Both the position numbers and the translations under genes were made by a program. Shown piece by piece: positions 56,901 through 64,000 of a stretch of 64,000 nucleotides of DNA; position 1 is the stretch's first letter, and each line of letters begins with the position of its first letter. The DNA comes from JAGNXB01 sp964471595 (GTDB lineage: Bacteria; Bacteroidota; Bacteroidia; Chitinophagales; Saprospiraceae), in assembly GCA_964471595.1 (NCBI GenBank), contig CAYYGN010000004.1:1-64000 (forward strand). Reading direction: 5' to 3'. The notes below the pieces were generated by a model, which worked only from the letters and a program-made list of their open reading frames with translations, was not told the origin of the DNA and did no database searches.

Positions 56901-58532
56901 AGCGCCGAAGGTTGCACGGGGGCCACACAGATCACCGTCACCGAACTTCCCTCTCCCCAGCCCCAGATAACCGGGGATACGGACCTCTGTGAAGGTGAGA
57001 CCTCCACGTTGAATGCCGGCAACAATTTCTTTTCCTACGAATGGTCAACAGGTGCCTCCGGACAAACGCTCGTCGTGCAGGCATCCGGGACCTATATAGT
57101 GACAGTGACCAATTCCATTGGATGTCCGGGAACAGACACGATTGACGTGACGGTGCACCCTTTGCCCGCTCCGGTCATCACGGGTGTGCCTGCCATATGC
57201 GCGGGTGAACAAACCGTCCTGGATGCCGGCCCTGGATTTGCTTCCTATTTGTGGACCGGAGGACAAAGCAGTCAGACCCTCACCGTTACGGCGGGTGGAA
57301 TATACACGGTGACCGTCTCGCTGGCCGCCGGTTGTTCGGGTTCCGCTTCGGTTACGGTAACGGAAAGTCCCAATCCCCAGCCTCAGATCGCCGGGTTGAC
57401 GGCGTGGTGTCAAGGGGAAACCAATGTCCTGGACGCCGGTGCGGGTTATGCCACCTATTTATGGTCAGGCGGTCAGAGTTCACCCACCCTGTCCGTGGCC
57501 CAGTCAGGGTCCTATTCGGTGACGGTCACCAATAACGCAGGTTGTTCGGGAACGGATACCCACACAGTCACCGTTCATCCGTTGCCACAGGTGGAGGTAA
57601 CGGGAATCCTTGAATTTTGTGAAGGTTCGGCAACGACCCTGACAGCCGGCGGGCCTGCAGGTTCTTATTTGTGGTCCACCGGTGAGACCAGTGCGCAAAT
57701 TGCGGTGACACTACCCGGGAATTACTCGGTGACACTGACCGATGCCAACGGTTGCCGAAATTCCGCTTCCACGACGGTCACCCAGCAATCATTGGTATCG
57801 CCCTCCGTGGTGAGTATTCCGGCAACTGTTTGCCCGGGAGCCCAGGTCCAATTGGTGGCGTCCGGCGGAACGGAATACCTGTGGTTGGAGGGGGCTGCCA
57901 TGCTCAATGACCCGACCATTGCCAATCCTGCACTCGTGGTCAATGAAACGGTAACCCTCTCCGTGGAGGTATCCAACAGTTGCAATGCGGAAGTCGTATC
58001 CATTACCCTGGATGTAAAAACACCCTTAGGTATGGCCGGACCTGATCTGAATGTGCTCCAGGGCAGGGAAGTGACGCTTTCTGCCACCGGAGGCGTGCAA
58101 TACCTTTGGGACGGCCCCTTTGAGCTGTCCTGTACCCAATGCCCCGAGCCCCGGACCACACCCGGCGCCAGCGGCACCTTCTACGTAACCATTACGGACA
58201 TTCAGGGCTGTGAGACCACGGATTCGGTCTTTGTGGAGGTGTACGATGATCTTGATCTCGTCCTTGATCTGGTCAATACCATCACACCCAACGGGGATGG
58301 CTTCAATGACCTTTTGATCATCAAGGGACTTGAGTCCTTCGATGCCAACAGCCTGACCATTTACAACCGATGGGGAGAGCAGATTTTCCATCAGGACAAT
58401 TATCAAAACACTTTCGATGGCACCATCAAGGGGAAGCGGTTGCCCACGGGTACCTATTACTACGTGCTCCGGCTTTGGCCAGGCGACCGAATTGTCAAAT
58501 CCGTATTAGTTGTACTCCATGAAGACGAGTGA
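53961..58532 (+). CDS. Secreted M43-type metalloprotease with eightfold 70-residue repeat and T9SS type B (gliding-associated) CTD
   Basis: A 1523-residue protein: signal peptide, then a pappalysin-like catalytic domain (zinc ligands HELGHGFNLFH from residue 235, Met-turn RRNYMSYCGG), a CARDB-like module, a jelly-roll segment (about 455-640), eight near-identical-length 70-residue repeats from residue 720 to about 1280, two more Ig-like domains, and the C-terminal CHU_C/gliding motility-associated domain from about residue 1436 (NTITPNGDGFNDLLIIKG, YNRWGEQIF, LPTGTYYYVLRLWPGDR). Type B CTD proteins are linked to SprF-like partners, and the next gene is one, overlapping by 14 bases. A TTG at 53958 is an alternative start; I use the ATG. 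Confidence 0.9.
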   Translation: MNRMSPVKMIWRGMLLVSVMLTAQPFFAQTPSTSCGTDLAHRRLLDLDPAYRQATDRNESEYWRYLHKWPDADPARGTGCAGDQRRVPVVVHVIHLNEPVGTGSNISDAQIMGAIDGLNNRWRAIVGDGADMGFEFCLAQRTPAGAPTNGIVRVNGSGVPGYTAGGISHDGGPGADETEIKALSTWPQNQYYNIWVVHDISGSVAGYAYFPNGGPLDGTVIVAGTMTQGSSTLTHELGHGFNLFHTFEGDNDGANCPPDNDCTQDGDRVCDTPPHKVDDCGASNPCGGGGNWDDSRRNYMSYCGGTTRFTPGQGVRVNAASYGAARAPLFSSEGCIPADENREAGILRIVYPFQQPLCEDTFEPIIRIKNYGTQPISSITIETWVDGALWQSTVRTPNLATGNEANLTLDPVTLTPGGHDIDYRIADINGGGGDPYSDNNRLCTYLYYEPVQTAFPACWDFESGQKPESWVVNGPLITVAEYGPTGCMDQGDHCLVFEAFNAGAGGNGTQTLMAMVPLDLTGMTGAALNFDVAMRRNFYADHLGTLEVLVSTDCGQTLTPVYLRRDINGGNTENLHTVPHPGALPTSSWFPTDCSHWRRDIADLSAFAGQEVLVAFRFTIAKGFSENLYLDNICVQSCDGFAEITAENGPGVCYPDSAHFTLNTGPGFVYKWFMNKKPMPGAQDPDLYVKDPGLYFGVVEAEGCRYSTDTLEMLYFPQANPQIIGNVSVCEGDTATMDAGEPYDIYLWSTGDTTRFLQVTETGTYTVTVTNAWGCTGQDWTQVTHKIKPNGNINGNPNFCEGGSTTLSVSIFANDVLWSTGDTTTSIQVTATGTYSVTVTNTNGCSDTQEILVTERIPQPPQISGVLAICSGTATQLDAGSGYASYKWSNGPITRTNIVTAAGNYSVTVTDQWGCISSASVDIAEHPKPTPTITGGTSFCEGTAHPLDAGGGYAEYHWSNGETTPQILVTSSGIYQVTVTSAEGCTGATQITVTELPSPQPQITGDTDLCEGETSTLNAGNNFFSYEWSTGASGQTLVVQASGTYIVTVTNSIGCPGTDTIDVTVHPLPAPVITGVPAICAGEQTVLDAGPGFASYLWTGGQSSQTLTVTAGGIYTVTVSLAAGCSGSASVTVTESPNPQPQIAGLTAWCQGETNVLDAGAGYATYLWSGGQSSPTLSVAQSGSYSVTVTNNAGCSGTDTHTVTVHPLPQVEVTGILEFCEGSATTLTAGGPAGSYLWSTGETSAQIAVTLPGNYSVTLTDANGCRNSASTTVTQQSLVSPSVVSIPATVCPGAQVQLVASGGTEYLWLEGAAMLNDPTIANPALVVNETVTLSVEVSNSCNAEVVSITLDVKTPLGMAGPDLNVLQGREVTLSATGGVQYLWDGPFELSCTQCPEPRTTPGASGTFYVTITDIQGCETTDSVFVEVYDDLDLVLDLVNTITPNGDGFNDLLIIKGLESFDANSLTIYNRWGEQIFHQDNYQNTFDGTIKGKRLPTGTYYYVLRLWPGDRIVKSVLVVLHEDE
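56118..57797 (+). repeat. Eight tandem ~210-bp repeats in the type B protein
   Basis: Eight 70-residue units follow one template: xITGxxxxCEG, LDAGxGYxxYLWSxG, VTVTxxxGCxG, then VTExPxPQP. Each has two cysteines that could form a disulfide. Units differ at the DNA level (no exact long identities), so they are diverged protein repeats and not recent DNA duplications. Confidence 0.9.
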
Positions 58533-59463
58533 AACCACGTGTTGGATCCGTACAGGACTGATCCTTTCTGCGATTTGGATGGCATGGGGCGTGCATGCGC
58601 AACAGATTCCACTGCCTGGCGTGATCCGGACTACGGATCACCTGTGGAATCCGGCCCTGACCGGACAGCCCGGCGCATGGGGGGCACATGCCACCTACAG
58701 CCAACAATGGTTGGGATTTGACGGTGCCCCGCTAACAGGAATTGCCGGGGGGCACAGGAATTTCAGCAAGGACCGCATGGCTCTGGCGGCTGATCTGATG
58801 TTTGACGGTACGGGTCCGCTGTCTTTTACCGGCTTGTCAGTCGCCTATAAATACCAGATCAATCCGGGTCTGTTTGATGACGATGACCGGCTTTCCTTCG
58901 GTTTGTCAGGGTTGGCCGGGCAACGGCGATATGATGCGACCAAGGCGAAAGTCAGTGATAGTGTTGACCCTTTGCTGAACAGCGAAGCGACCAGTACATT
59001 TGACCTGAATGCCGGTGCCGGAATTTTGTATCGTTCCGTGTCGGACAACCGGCTCCACAAATCTCATTTTTATGCCGGGTTGGGCGCTTCACGACTGGTG
59101 CCCAACCGGGTTGATCTGGAGAATGCGCCACTTCGCAACCGGATTCACGCCAATGCCGTCCTGGGGTGGCGCCACGCCCGGTACCTTTATCTCGACCATA
59201 CGCTGTGGCTCAATTATGCCCATGAAGAATTGTACAATCTCGGGTACCAGTTTCGCATTGAAAATCCGGATGTGTTCTGGGCAGGGTTGAATCTCAATAC
59301 CAATTTCACCATCGGATTGGAAAGCGGAATGATCCTGGAAGGGGATTGGTTGCGTGCCGAACAACTCCGGGTAGGCGCTATGGCGGCGTATAATGTGGGG
59401 AGGTTGGGTTACCACCAGGGATTCAGTTTTGGCATCAACCTCGAGATCGTCAAGGATTTCTGA
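58519..59463 (+). CDS. PorP/SprF family outer-membrane protein (partner of the type B protease)
   Basis: A 314-residue outer-membrane barrel with signal peptide (ending AWGVHAQQ) and the family features VIRTTDHLWNPALTGQPG, then THATYSQQWLGF-like strands and YYRxG-style loops such as GGHRNFSKDRMALAADLMFDG. It starts 14 bases inside the upstream type B gene, so translation is coupled. By analogy with SprF for SprB, it probably helps secrete or anchor that protease. This is inference from gene order and family. Confidence 0.86.
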   Translation: MKTSETTCWIRTGLILSAIWMAWGVHAQQIPLPGVIRTTDHLWNPALTGQPGAWGAHATYSQQWLGFDGAPLTGIAGGHRNFSKDRMALAADLMFDGTGPLSFTGLSVAYKYQINPGLFDDDDRLSFGLSGLAGQRRYDATKAKVSDSVDPLLNSEATSTFDLNAGAGILYRSVSDNRLHKSHFYAGLGASRLVPNRVDLENAPLRNRIHANAVLGWRHARYLYLDHTLWLNYAHEELYNLGYQFRIENPDVFWAGLNLNTNFTIGLESGMILEGDWLRAEQLRVGAMAAYNVGRLGYHQGFSFGINLEIVKDF

Positions 59464-59505
59464 GATCGGTCCCGGGTCTTCATGAGGTGATTGCCGGCAT
59501 ACCTT

Positions 59506-59513
59506 TACCTTTG
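59506..59513 (+). promoter_or_regulatory. -7 promoter box TACCTTTG of the RidA gene
   Basis: Exact TAnnTTTG, 43 bases before the ATG at 59557. A weaker overlapping box, TACCTTTA, begins at 59500. Confidence 0.65.
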
Positions 59514-59556
59514 GCCCGCCCAAAGTGCGTGTTTGCGCGCCCTCAAAATACCCACC

Positions 59557-59943
59557 ATGAAACGGATTATCAAAACGGACCTGGCACCCAAAGCCATCGG
59601 CCCCTATCAACAGGCTGTCATCGCTCAGGGATTGTTGTTCACTTCCGGTCAGATCGCCCTGGATCCGGCTACCGGAGAACTCCGGCAGGGCACGCTTGAA
59701 GAAGAGACGCACCAGGTGATGCGCAACCTGGGTGGTCTGCTGGAAGCCGCCGGCGCCACTTTCCACGACGTGGTGAAGTGTACGGTTTATGTCAGGGACA
59801 TGCATGCCTATGCGCGGATCAACGCTGTTTATGCCGAATATTTTGATGCCGACCACGCTCCGGCACGGGAATTGGTGGAGGTGTCCAATCTGCCCCGGTT
59901 TGTCAATATCGAGATTTCGCTGATCGCCCGGATCCCCGGCTAA
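59557..59943 (+). CDS. RidA family enamine/imine deaminase
   Basis: RidA proteins hydrolyse reactive 2-aminoacrylate-type enamines made by PLP enzymes. The 128-residue protein matches family length and has IGPYQQAVIAQGLLFTSGQI, the KCTVYVRDMHAYARINAVYAEYF block and the arginine of the substrate pocket in ARELVEVSNLPR. The ATG at 59557 gives MKRIIKTDLAPKAIGPYQQ. It is followed 10 bases later by trpS. Confidence 0.92.
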   Translation: MKRIIKTDLAPKAIGPYQQAVIAQGLLFTSGQIALDPATGELRQGTLEEETHQVMRNLGGLLEAAGATFHDVVKCTVYVRDMHAYARINAVYAEYFDADHAPARELVEVSNLPRFVNIEISLIARIPG

Positions 59944-59953
59944 ACACTGCGCC

Positions 59954-60964
59954 ATGACTTCCCGAAAACGCGTTCTTTCCGGTATTCAACCTACCGGTGA
60001 CATCCATCTCGGCAACTATTTTGGCGCCGTCAAAGCATGGGTGGACATGCAAACAGAATTCGACTGTGTCTTTGGCGTGGTGGATTACCATGCGATGACC
60101 ATGCCGTACAAGCCGGATCGCCTCAGGGAAGCCACATGGACGATGACTTTTCAGCTCCTGGCCTGCGGCGTGGAACCCGATTTTCTGTTTATCCAGTCCC
60201 TGGTCCCGGAACACGCTGAACTGGCATGGATACTGGGGTGTATGACTTCATATGGCGAAGTCACCCGGATGACCCAGTTCAAGGACAAATCCCTGCAGGT
60301 CCAGGACAAGGACAAGGACGCCTTCATATCGGCAGGATTATTTTTTTACCCCATTCTGCAAGCTGCCGACATCCTGATATACAAGGCCGATTATGTCCCG
60401 GTGGGCAAGGATCAGGAACAACATCTGGAGCTGACCCGCAATATTGCCGAACGATTCAACCGGCAGTTCGGCAAAGACTATTTCCCTCTGCCTGCCCCTT
60501 ATTTCACCCAAACGCCCAAGGTGCTCAGCCCGGCTGATCCCACCCGCAAGATGAGCAAAAGCCTGGGAGAAAAACACGTCATCAACCTTTTTGGGGAGGA
60601 AGAGAAAATGCGCAAACAGATTCGCTCGGCGGTCACCGATACCGGAGACACCCCTGAGGGAGAAATGAGCCCGGGGGTCGCCAATCTTTTCACTTTGTTG
60701 AAGGCTTCCGGTGGCGTCGATGCATCTCGTCTGCTGATGGATGAGCATGTCCGTGGCACTTTGCGCTACACAGACCTGAAGGAGGTGGTGGCTGATGCCC
60801 TGGGCGACATGATGGGCCCCATTCAGGAAAGATACAAGGACATCCTCGCCAACAAAAGAACCTGGAAAAAGAGGGTGCAGGAGGCCTCGGCCCAAATCCG
60901 CGAACGTGCCCGGGACACGCTCCGTGAGGTGCATGAAATCACCGGACTCGGCGCATTGCGCTAA
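59954..60964 (+). CDS. trpS: Tryptophan--tRNA ligase
   Basis: Class I aminoacyl-tRNA synthetase charging tRNA-Trp. The 336-residue protein carries the HIGH-type motif as GDIHLGN, the KMSKS loop (RKMSKSLGE) and the TrpRS-specific LACGVEPDFLFIQSLVPEH region. The start is the ATG 10 bases after the RidA gene, without a promoter box between them, so the two are likely co-transcribed. A weak hairpin (GGGACC/GGTCCC, 60974-60998) follows. No L-tryptophan leader is seen. Confidence 0.96.
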   Translation: MTSRKRVLSGIQPTGDIHLGNYFGAVKAWVDMQTEFDCVFGVVDYHAMTMPYKPDRLREATWTMTFQLLACGVEPDFLFIQSLVPEHAELAWILGCMTSYGEVTRMTQFKDKSLQVQDKDKDAFISAGLFFYPILQAADILIYKADYVPVGKDQEQHLELTRNIAERFNRQFGKDYFPLPAPYFTQTPKVLSPADPTRKMSKSLGEKHVINLFGEEEKMRKQIRSAVTDTGDTPEGEMSPGVANLFTLLKASGGVDASRLLMDEHVRGTLRYTDLKEVVADALGDMMGPIQERYKDILANKRTWKKRVQEASAQIRERARDTLREVHEITGLGALR

Positions 60965-61017
60965 ACCCGGAACGGGACCGCTATCACAGCATGGTCCCAT
61001 AGAAAGCGGAAAAAAAT

Positions 61018-61406
61018 GTCGCCGGCCGGTAAGCCGGATTCTGTCACCGGACCGAAGTCCGGCGCCCTGTCATTTATCTGCTCCCGTCTTCGCAGACGGG
61101 ATGTATCTGCCTACCCCTCCCGGCTCCGCCGGAGCGGAACAGACCGGGCCAATCTGCCTCTTGACCGGGATGTACATGGCATTTCAACCCACAAGGTTTA
61201 TCCCTTTCCGTCGTTGCCGGCGGAAAGCGTGCGCTCTTACCACACGATTTCACCCTTACCCCGGAGGGCGGTATGTTTCTGTGACCCTTTCTGTGTCCCG
61301 CCACCTTCGCGGCAGAACCCCAGCCGTTAGCTGGTGTGGCGCCCTGCGTTGTCCGGACTTTCCTCCACCGCCCTGAAAGGGCGAAGGCGACAGGGAGGCC
61401 GGCGAC
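61018..61406 (-). ncRNA. rnpB: RNase P RNA
   Basis: The minus strand holds the universal RNase P core: GAGGAAAGTCCGGAC near the 5' end, an ACAGAAA-type element and long paired arms. The ends form helix P1, with GTCGCCGGCC near the 5' end pairing with GGCCGGCGAC at the 3' end, followed by a run of T at 61010-61017. The exact 5' end (about 61402-61406) is set by the promoter box. This explains the 553-base gap between trpS and purH. Confidence 0.93.
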
Positions 61407-61409
61407 CTT

Positions 61410-61417
61410 CAAAGGTA
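61410..61417 (-). promoter_or_regulatory. rnpB -7 promoter box TACCTTTG
   Basis: Exact TAnnTTTG box on the minus strand a few bases ahead of the predicted RNA 5' end. This supports the proposed spacing between box and transcription start for other genes here. Confidence 0.75.
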
Positions 61418-61493
61418 CACCATATGACCGGCTTCCAATGGCTTGGCTGAGGTGACTTTAAGGCATAACCCAAGGGTAAAGGGCCGAAGCGTT

Positions 61494-61501
61494 TAACTTT
61501 G
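61494..61501 (+). promoter_or_regulatory. purH -7 promoter box TAACTTTG
   Basis: Exact TAnnTTTG box, 16 bases before the purH ATG. Confidence 0.72.
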
Positions 61502-61517
61502 CCCTTCAACCCGTGCC

Positions 61518-63050
61518 ATGGAACCCCGAACCATTCGCAATGCTCTAGTCTCGGTCTTCGACAAGAACGGACTGGAGCCCATTGTCCGAAAACTCCACGA
61601 TCTGGGTGTAACCCTGTATTCCACCGGAGGAACCATGGATTATCTGGAAGGCCTTGGCCTTCCCGTCAGCAGCGTGGAATCCCTGACCGGTTATCCTTCC
61701 ATTCTCGACGGAAGGGTCAAAACCTTGCACCCCAAGGTCTTTGGCGGAATCCTCGCCCGTCGGGAAGCGGGACACCTCGAAGAGCTCCGGCAGTTCGAAA
61801 TCCCTGTATTCGACCTGGTTATGGTGGATCTGTACCCTTTTGAAGAAACAGTCAGACAAACCGGCGACGAATCGGCCATTATCGAAAAGATCGACATCGG
61901 AGGTGTATCCCTTATCCGGGCAGCGGCCAAGAATTACCGGGATGTAGTGATTGTTCCTTGCCGCGAGGCATATCCGGCGCTCGCCACCCTCCTGGACAGT
62001 AGCGGCGCATCCTCCACGCTGCCTCAGCGCAAAGCGTTGGCCATCCAGGCCTTTGGTGTCACTTCCGCCTACGATGCCGCCATCCACCGATGGTTTTCCC
62101 AGGGTGATTCCCGGGCCTCCTTCCGAATCGAAGGGACGCCGGAGCGGACGCTTCGGTATGGCGAGAATCCACACCAGCGCGGGTGGTACTACGGCTTGCT
62201 CGACCATACCCTCCGGCAAATGCACGGCAAGGAATTGTCCTACAACAACCTGGTAGACGCTGAAGCGGCTCTTTTGCTGATCCAGGAATTCAAAGAAGCA
62301 GATCCCACCACGGTAGTCATCAAGCATACGAATGCCTGTGGCGTGGCGACCCGGGGCGATCTCCTGGCCAGTTGGGAGGCTGCCTTGGCTGCCGACCCTG
62401 TGTCTGCCTTCGGAGGTATCATTGCCGTCAACAGGGAGTTGGATATCCGTACCGCCCGCGCCATCGATGCGATTTTCTACGAAGTCCTGCTGGCGCCCGG
62501 ATACACCGGAGAAGCCTTGCAGTTGCTTTCCGCCAAGAAAAACAGGATTCTGTTGTCCTATCCGGCTTCCTGGACGCCACCTTCCACCCAATTCCGCAGT
62601 ATGTTTGGCGGCATCCTTGTCCAGGATTACGACCACATCCGGGAATCCGAAAGCGACCTCAAAACCGCGACCCGCCGTGCCCCCGACCCCAGACAAACCC
62701 GGGATTTGTTGTTTGCCAACATCTGTGTCAAACATTTGAAATCCAACGGCATTGCCCTCGTACGTGACCAGCAGTTGCTCGGCATGGGTTGTGGACAAAC
62801 ATCCCGCGTGGATGCTTTGCGCCAGGCCATTGCCAAAGCCGGGGCATTCGGTTTTGGACTGGAAGGGGCTGTCATGGCTTCCGATGCGTTTTTCCCCTTC
62901 CCCGATTGCGTCGAAATCGCCCACGAAGCGGGTATTACGGCCGTTATTCACCCTGGAGGCAGCGTGCGTGACCAGGACAGTATCGATTACTGTGATACCA
63001 TGGATATGGCCATGGTCCTCACTGGCAACCGGCATTTCCGTCACGGATGA
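61518..63050 (+). CDS. purH: Bifunctional AICAR transformylase/IMP cyclohydrolase
   Basis: Last two steps of de novo IMP synthesis. The 510-residue protein has the N-terminal MGS-like IMP cyclohydrolase domain (IRNALVSVFDKNGLEPIV, LYSTGGTMDYLEG, HPKVFGGILARR) and the C-terminal transformylase with RYGENPHQRGWYY and catalytic K-H in IKHTNACGVA, plus ADPVSAFGGIIAVNRELD. The ATG lies 16 bases after its promoter box. The stop overlaps the coaX start (ATGA), giving an operon with coaX. Confidence 0.96.
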   Translation: MEPRTIRNALVSVFDKNGLEPIVRKLHDLGVTLYSTGGTMDYLEGLGLPVSSVESLTGYPSILDGRVKTLHPKVFGGILARREAGHLEELRQFEIPVFDLVMVDLYPFEETVRQTGDESAIIEKIDIGGVSLIRAAAKNYRDVVIVPCREAYPALATLLDSSGASSTLPQRKALAIQAFGVTSAYDAAIHRWFSQGDSRASFRIEGTPERTLRYGENPHQRGWYYGLLDHTLRQMHGKELSYNNLVDAEAALLLIQEFKEADPTTVVIKHTNACGVATRGDLLASWEAALAADPVSAFGGIIAVNRELDIRTARAIDAIFYEVLLAPGYTGEALQLLSAKKNRILLSYPASWTPPSTQFRSMFGGILVQDYDHIRESESDLKTATRRAPDPRQTRDLLFANICVKHLKSNGIALVRDQQLLGMGCGQTSRVDALRQAIAKAGAFGFGLEGAVMASDAFFPFPDCVEIAHEAGITAVIHPGGSVRDQDSIDYCDTMDMAMVLTGNRHFRHG

Positions 63051-63775
63051 ACCTGGTACTCGACATCGGAAATACCCGGATCAAAGCCGGTTTGTTCGAT
63101 GGTGATAAACTGGTGCGCAAATCGTGGTCGCAACAACCTACCCGGGAATGGTTGGCTGGCTTTATCCAGAAAGACCATGTGCAGTCAACCTTGTTTTGCG
63201 CTTCCGGCCTGGAGCCGGAATGGTTGCCGGCATTCCTGACCCCCATCTCCCCTTGGCGGGCACTTGATCACAGGATGGCCCTCCCTTTTGTCAACAAGTA
63301 TGAAACGCCGGAAACTTTGGGTAGAGATCGCATTGCCGCGGTGGCCGGGGCATTGAGCATGGGACTGAAGCCTCCGCTTCTCGTCATTGATGCCGGTACC
63401 TGCATCACTGTGAATTTCCTGGACCGGCATCTTGCCTTTGCCGGAGGCAGTATTTCACCCGGCATTGGTATGCGGGCCAAAGCCATGCATGCTTTTACCC
63501 AGCGGTTGCCTCAAATTGACTGGAAGCCTGAACCAGTGCTGACGGGAGCCAACACATCAACCTCGCTCAATGCAGGCGTTTTCATGGGGGCCGTGTGTGA
63601 AATCGAAGGCATGATTGCCCGGTACAAAAAGAGGGCGCACCGGTTACAGATCTGTATGACAGGCGGCGACGGACCGGATTTGGCCAATGCCCTCAAATAC
63701 CCCATATTTGCAGTCCCCGACCTCGTACTTTTGGGGCTCAACCACATATTACGTCAACATGCGGCAGACGATTAG
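63047..63775 (+). CDS. coaX: Type III pantothenate kinase
   Basis: CoaX phosphorylates pantothenate in the first step of CoA synthesis; type III enzymes resist CoA feedback and use a monovalent cation. The 242-residue ASKHA-fold protein shows the phosphate motif LDIGNTRIKAGLFDGD, the GRDRIAAVAGALSMG segment, VIDAGTCITVNFLD and GGSISPGIGMRAKAMH. Translation is coupled to purH (4-base overlap), and the next gene starts 17 bases before its stop. Confidence 0.94.
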   Translation: MNLVLDIGNTRIKAGLFDGDKLVRKSWSQQPTREWLAGFIQKDHVQSTLFCASGLEPEWLPAFLTPISPWRALDHRMALPFVNKYETPETLGRDRIAAVAGALSMGLKPPLLVIDAGTCITVNFLDRHLAFAGGSISPGIGMRAKAMHAFTQRLPQIDWKPEPVLTGANTSTSLNAGVFMGAVCEIEGMIARYKKRAHRLQICMTGGDGPDLANALKYPIFAVPDLVLLGLNHILRQHAADD

Positions 63776-64000
63776 CCGGTTTTGGACGGCAGGGGCCTGC
63801 CTGCTCATGGCCTTAGCAGCCACAGCTCAGCCCAAAGACAATTCACCGGTGTCACGATATGGCGTTGGCGACCTGTATCGCGGTGATTTCAACCAAACCG
63901 GTGGAACCGGAGGGTTGTTTGGCGCCTGGACAGATCCCTACCGGGTCAATCCGGTCAATCCGGCCAGCCTGTCTTTTCTCCAGTCCACATCGCTGGAAGT
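63759..64000 (+). CDS. Outer-membrane protein, 3' end beyond window
   Basis: A frame from the ATG at 63759, overlapping the coaX end by 17 bases and running off the window. It encodes a signal peptide (MRQTISRFWTAGACLLMALAATAQ) followed by SPVSRYGVGDLYRGDFNQTG and NPASLSFLQ, a pattern I associate with Bacteroidota outer-membrane barrels often found beside coaX. Only about 80 residues are visible, so the family is uncertain. Confidence 0.7.
   Translation, partial: MRQTISRFWTAGACLLMALAATAQPKDNSPVSRYGVGDLYRGDFNQTGGTGGLFGAWTDPYRVNPVNPASLSFLQSTSLE

Noticed and set aside
56118..57797. Regular ~210-bp repeats that might suggest CRISPR or a satellite array
   Set aside because: Units are coding, in frame, diverged in DNA sequence and without spacers.
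60974..60998. GGGACC/GGTCCC hairpin after trpS
   Set aside because: Long loop and no adjacent T run; too weak to call a terminator.
61545..63044. 499-residue open frame opposite purH
   Set aside because: Antisense shadow of a clear purH gene.

Overview
The window is about 64 kb of a free-living Bacteroidota chromosome, most likely from the Saprospiria or a close relative. This is inferred from type IX secretion (T9SS) genes (porU, porV, gldJ, two porP/sprF), secreted proteins with T9SS type A and type B C-terminal domains, a DUF2480-like protein, many TAnnTTTG promoter boxes characteristic of Bacteroidota, and almost no Shine-Dalgarno sequences. Base composition looks moderately GC-rich and even throughout. 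I see no insertion sequence, phage, integrase, CRISPR array or rRNA, so this reads as core and lineage-specific chromosome.

Layout. 1-10 kb: Ppx/GppA phosphatase (cut by the window edge), rbfA and recG back to back, Mn-type superoxide dismutase, a small beta-barrel protein, fumC, radA, an unknown membrane protein, and an scpB operon with two small proteins. 10-20 kb: amino-acid dehydrogenase, CoA-binding protein, a dihydrolipoamide acyltransferase (E2), recR followed by a fused glycosyltransferase, an M20 amidohydrolase, a sigma-54 activator without a DNA-binding domain, and a LOG-family protein. 20-28 kb: T9SS block gldJ-porP (minus) and porU-porV (plus). 28-34 kb: FAH-family hydrolase, metK, gcvP, TerC protein, tRNA-Pro(GGG) and tRNA-Val(GAC). 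34-50 kb: T9SS cargo (a PQQ-type sugar dehydrogenase with SprB repeats and two tandem paralogous metalloproteases), then an operon of a double D-Ala-D-Ala ligase, a PASTA membrane protein and a large type A secreted protein. 50-60 kb: SPOR protein, dcd, a WD40 protein, a phosphopantetheinyl transferase, a lipoprotein, hldD, and a 1523-residue type B secreted metalloprotease whose end overlaps a second porP/sprF. 60-64 kb: a RidA protein, trpS, RNase P RNA (minus), purH, coaX and the start of an outer-membrane protein.

How it fits together. PorU, PorV, GldJ and a PorP/SprF protein belong to the machinery that exports and attaches the four type A cargo proteins in the same window. The type B protease is coupled to its own PorP/SprF-like partner. 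The most unusual points are the tandem-fused Ddl, the glycosyltransferase joined to a degenerate sugar-phosphate transferase, the protease paralog pair with altered metzincin motifs, the eightfold 70-residue repeat in the type B protein, and a promoter pattern in which the TAnnTTTG box lies 4-20 bases from the start codon. In several genes that box has been read into over-long open reading frames.
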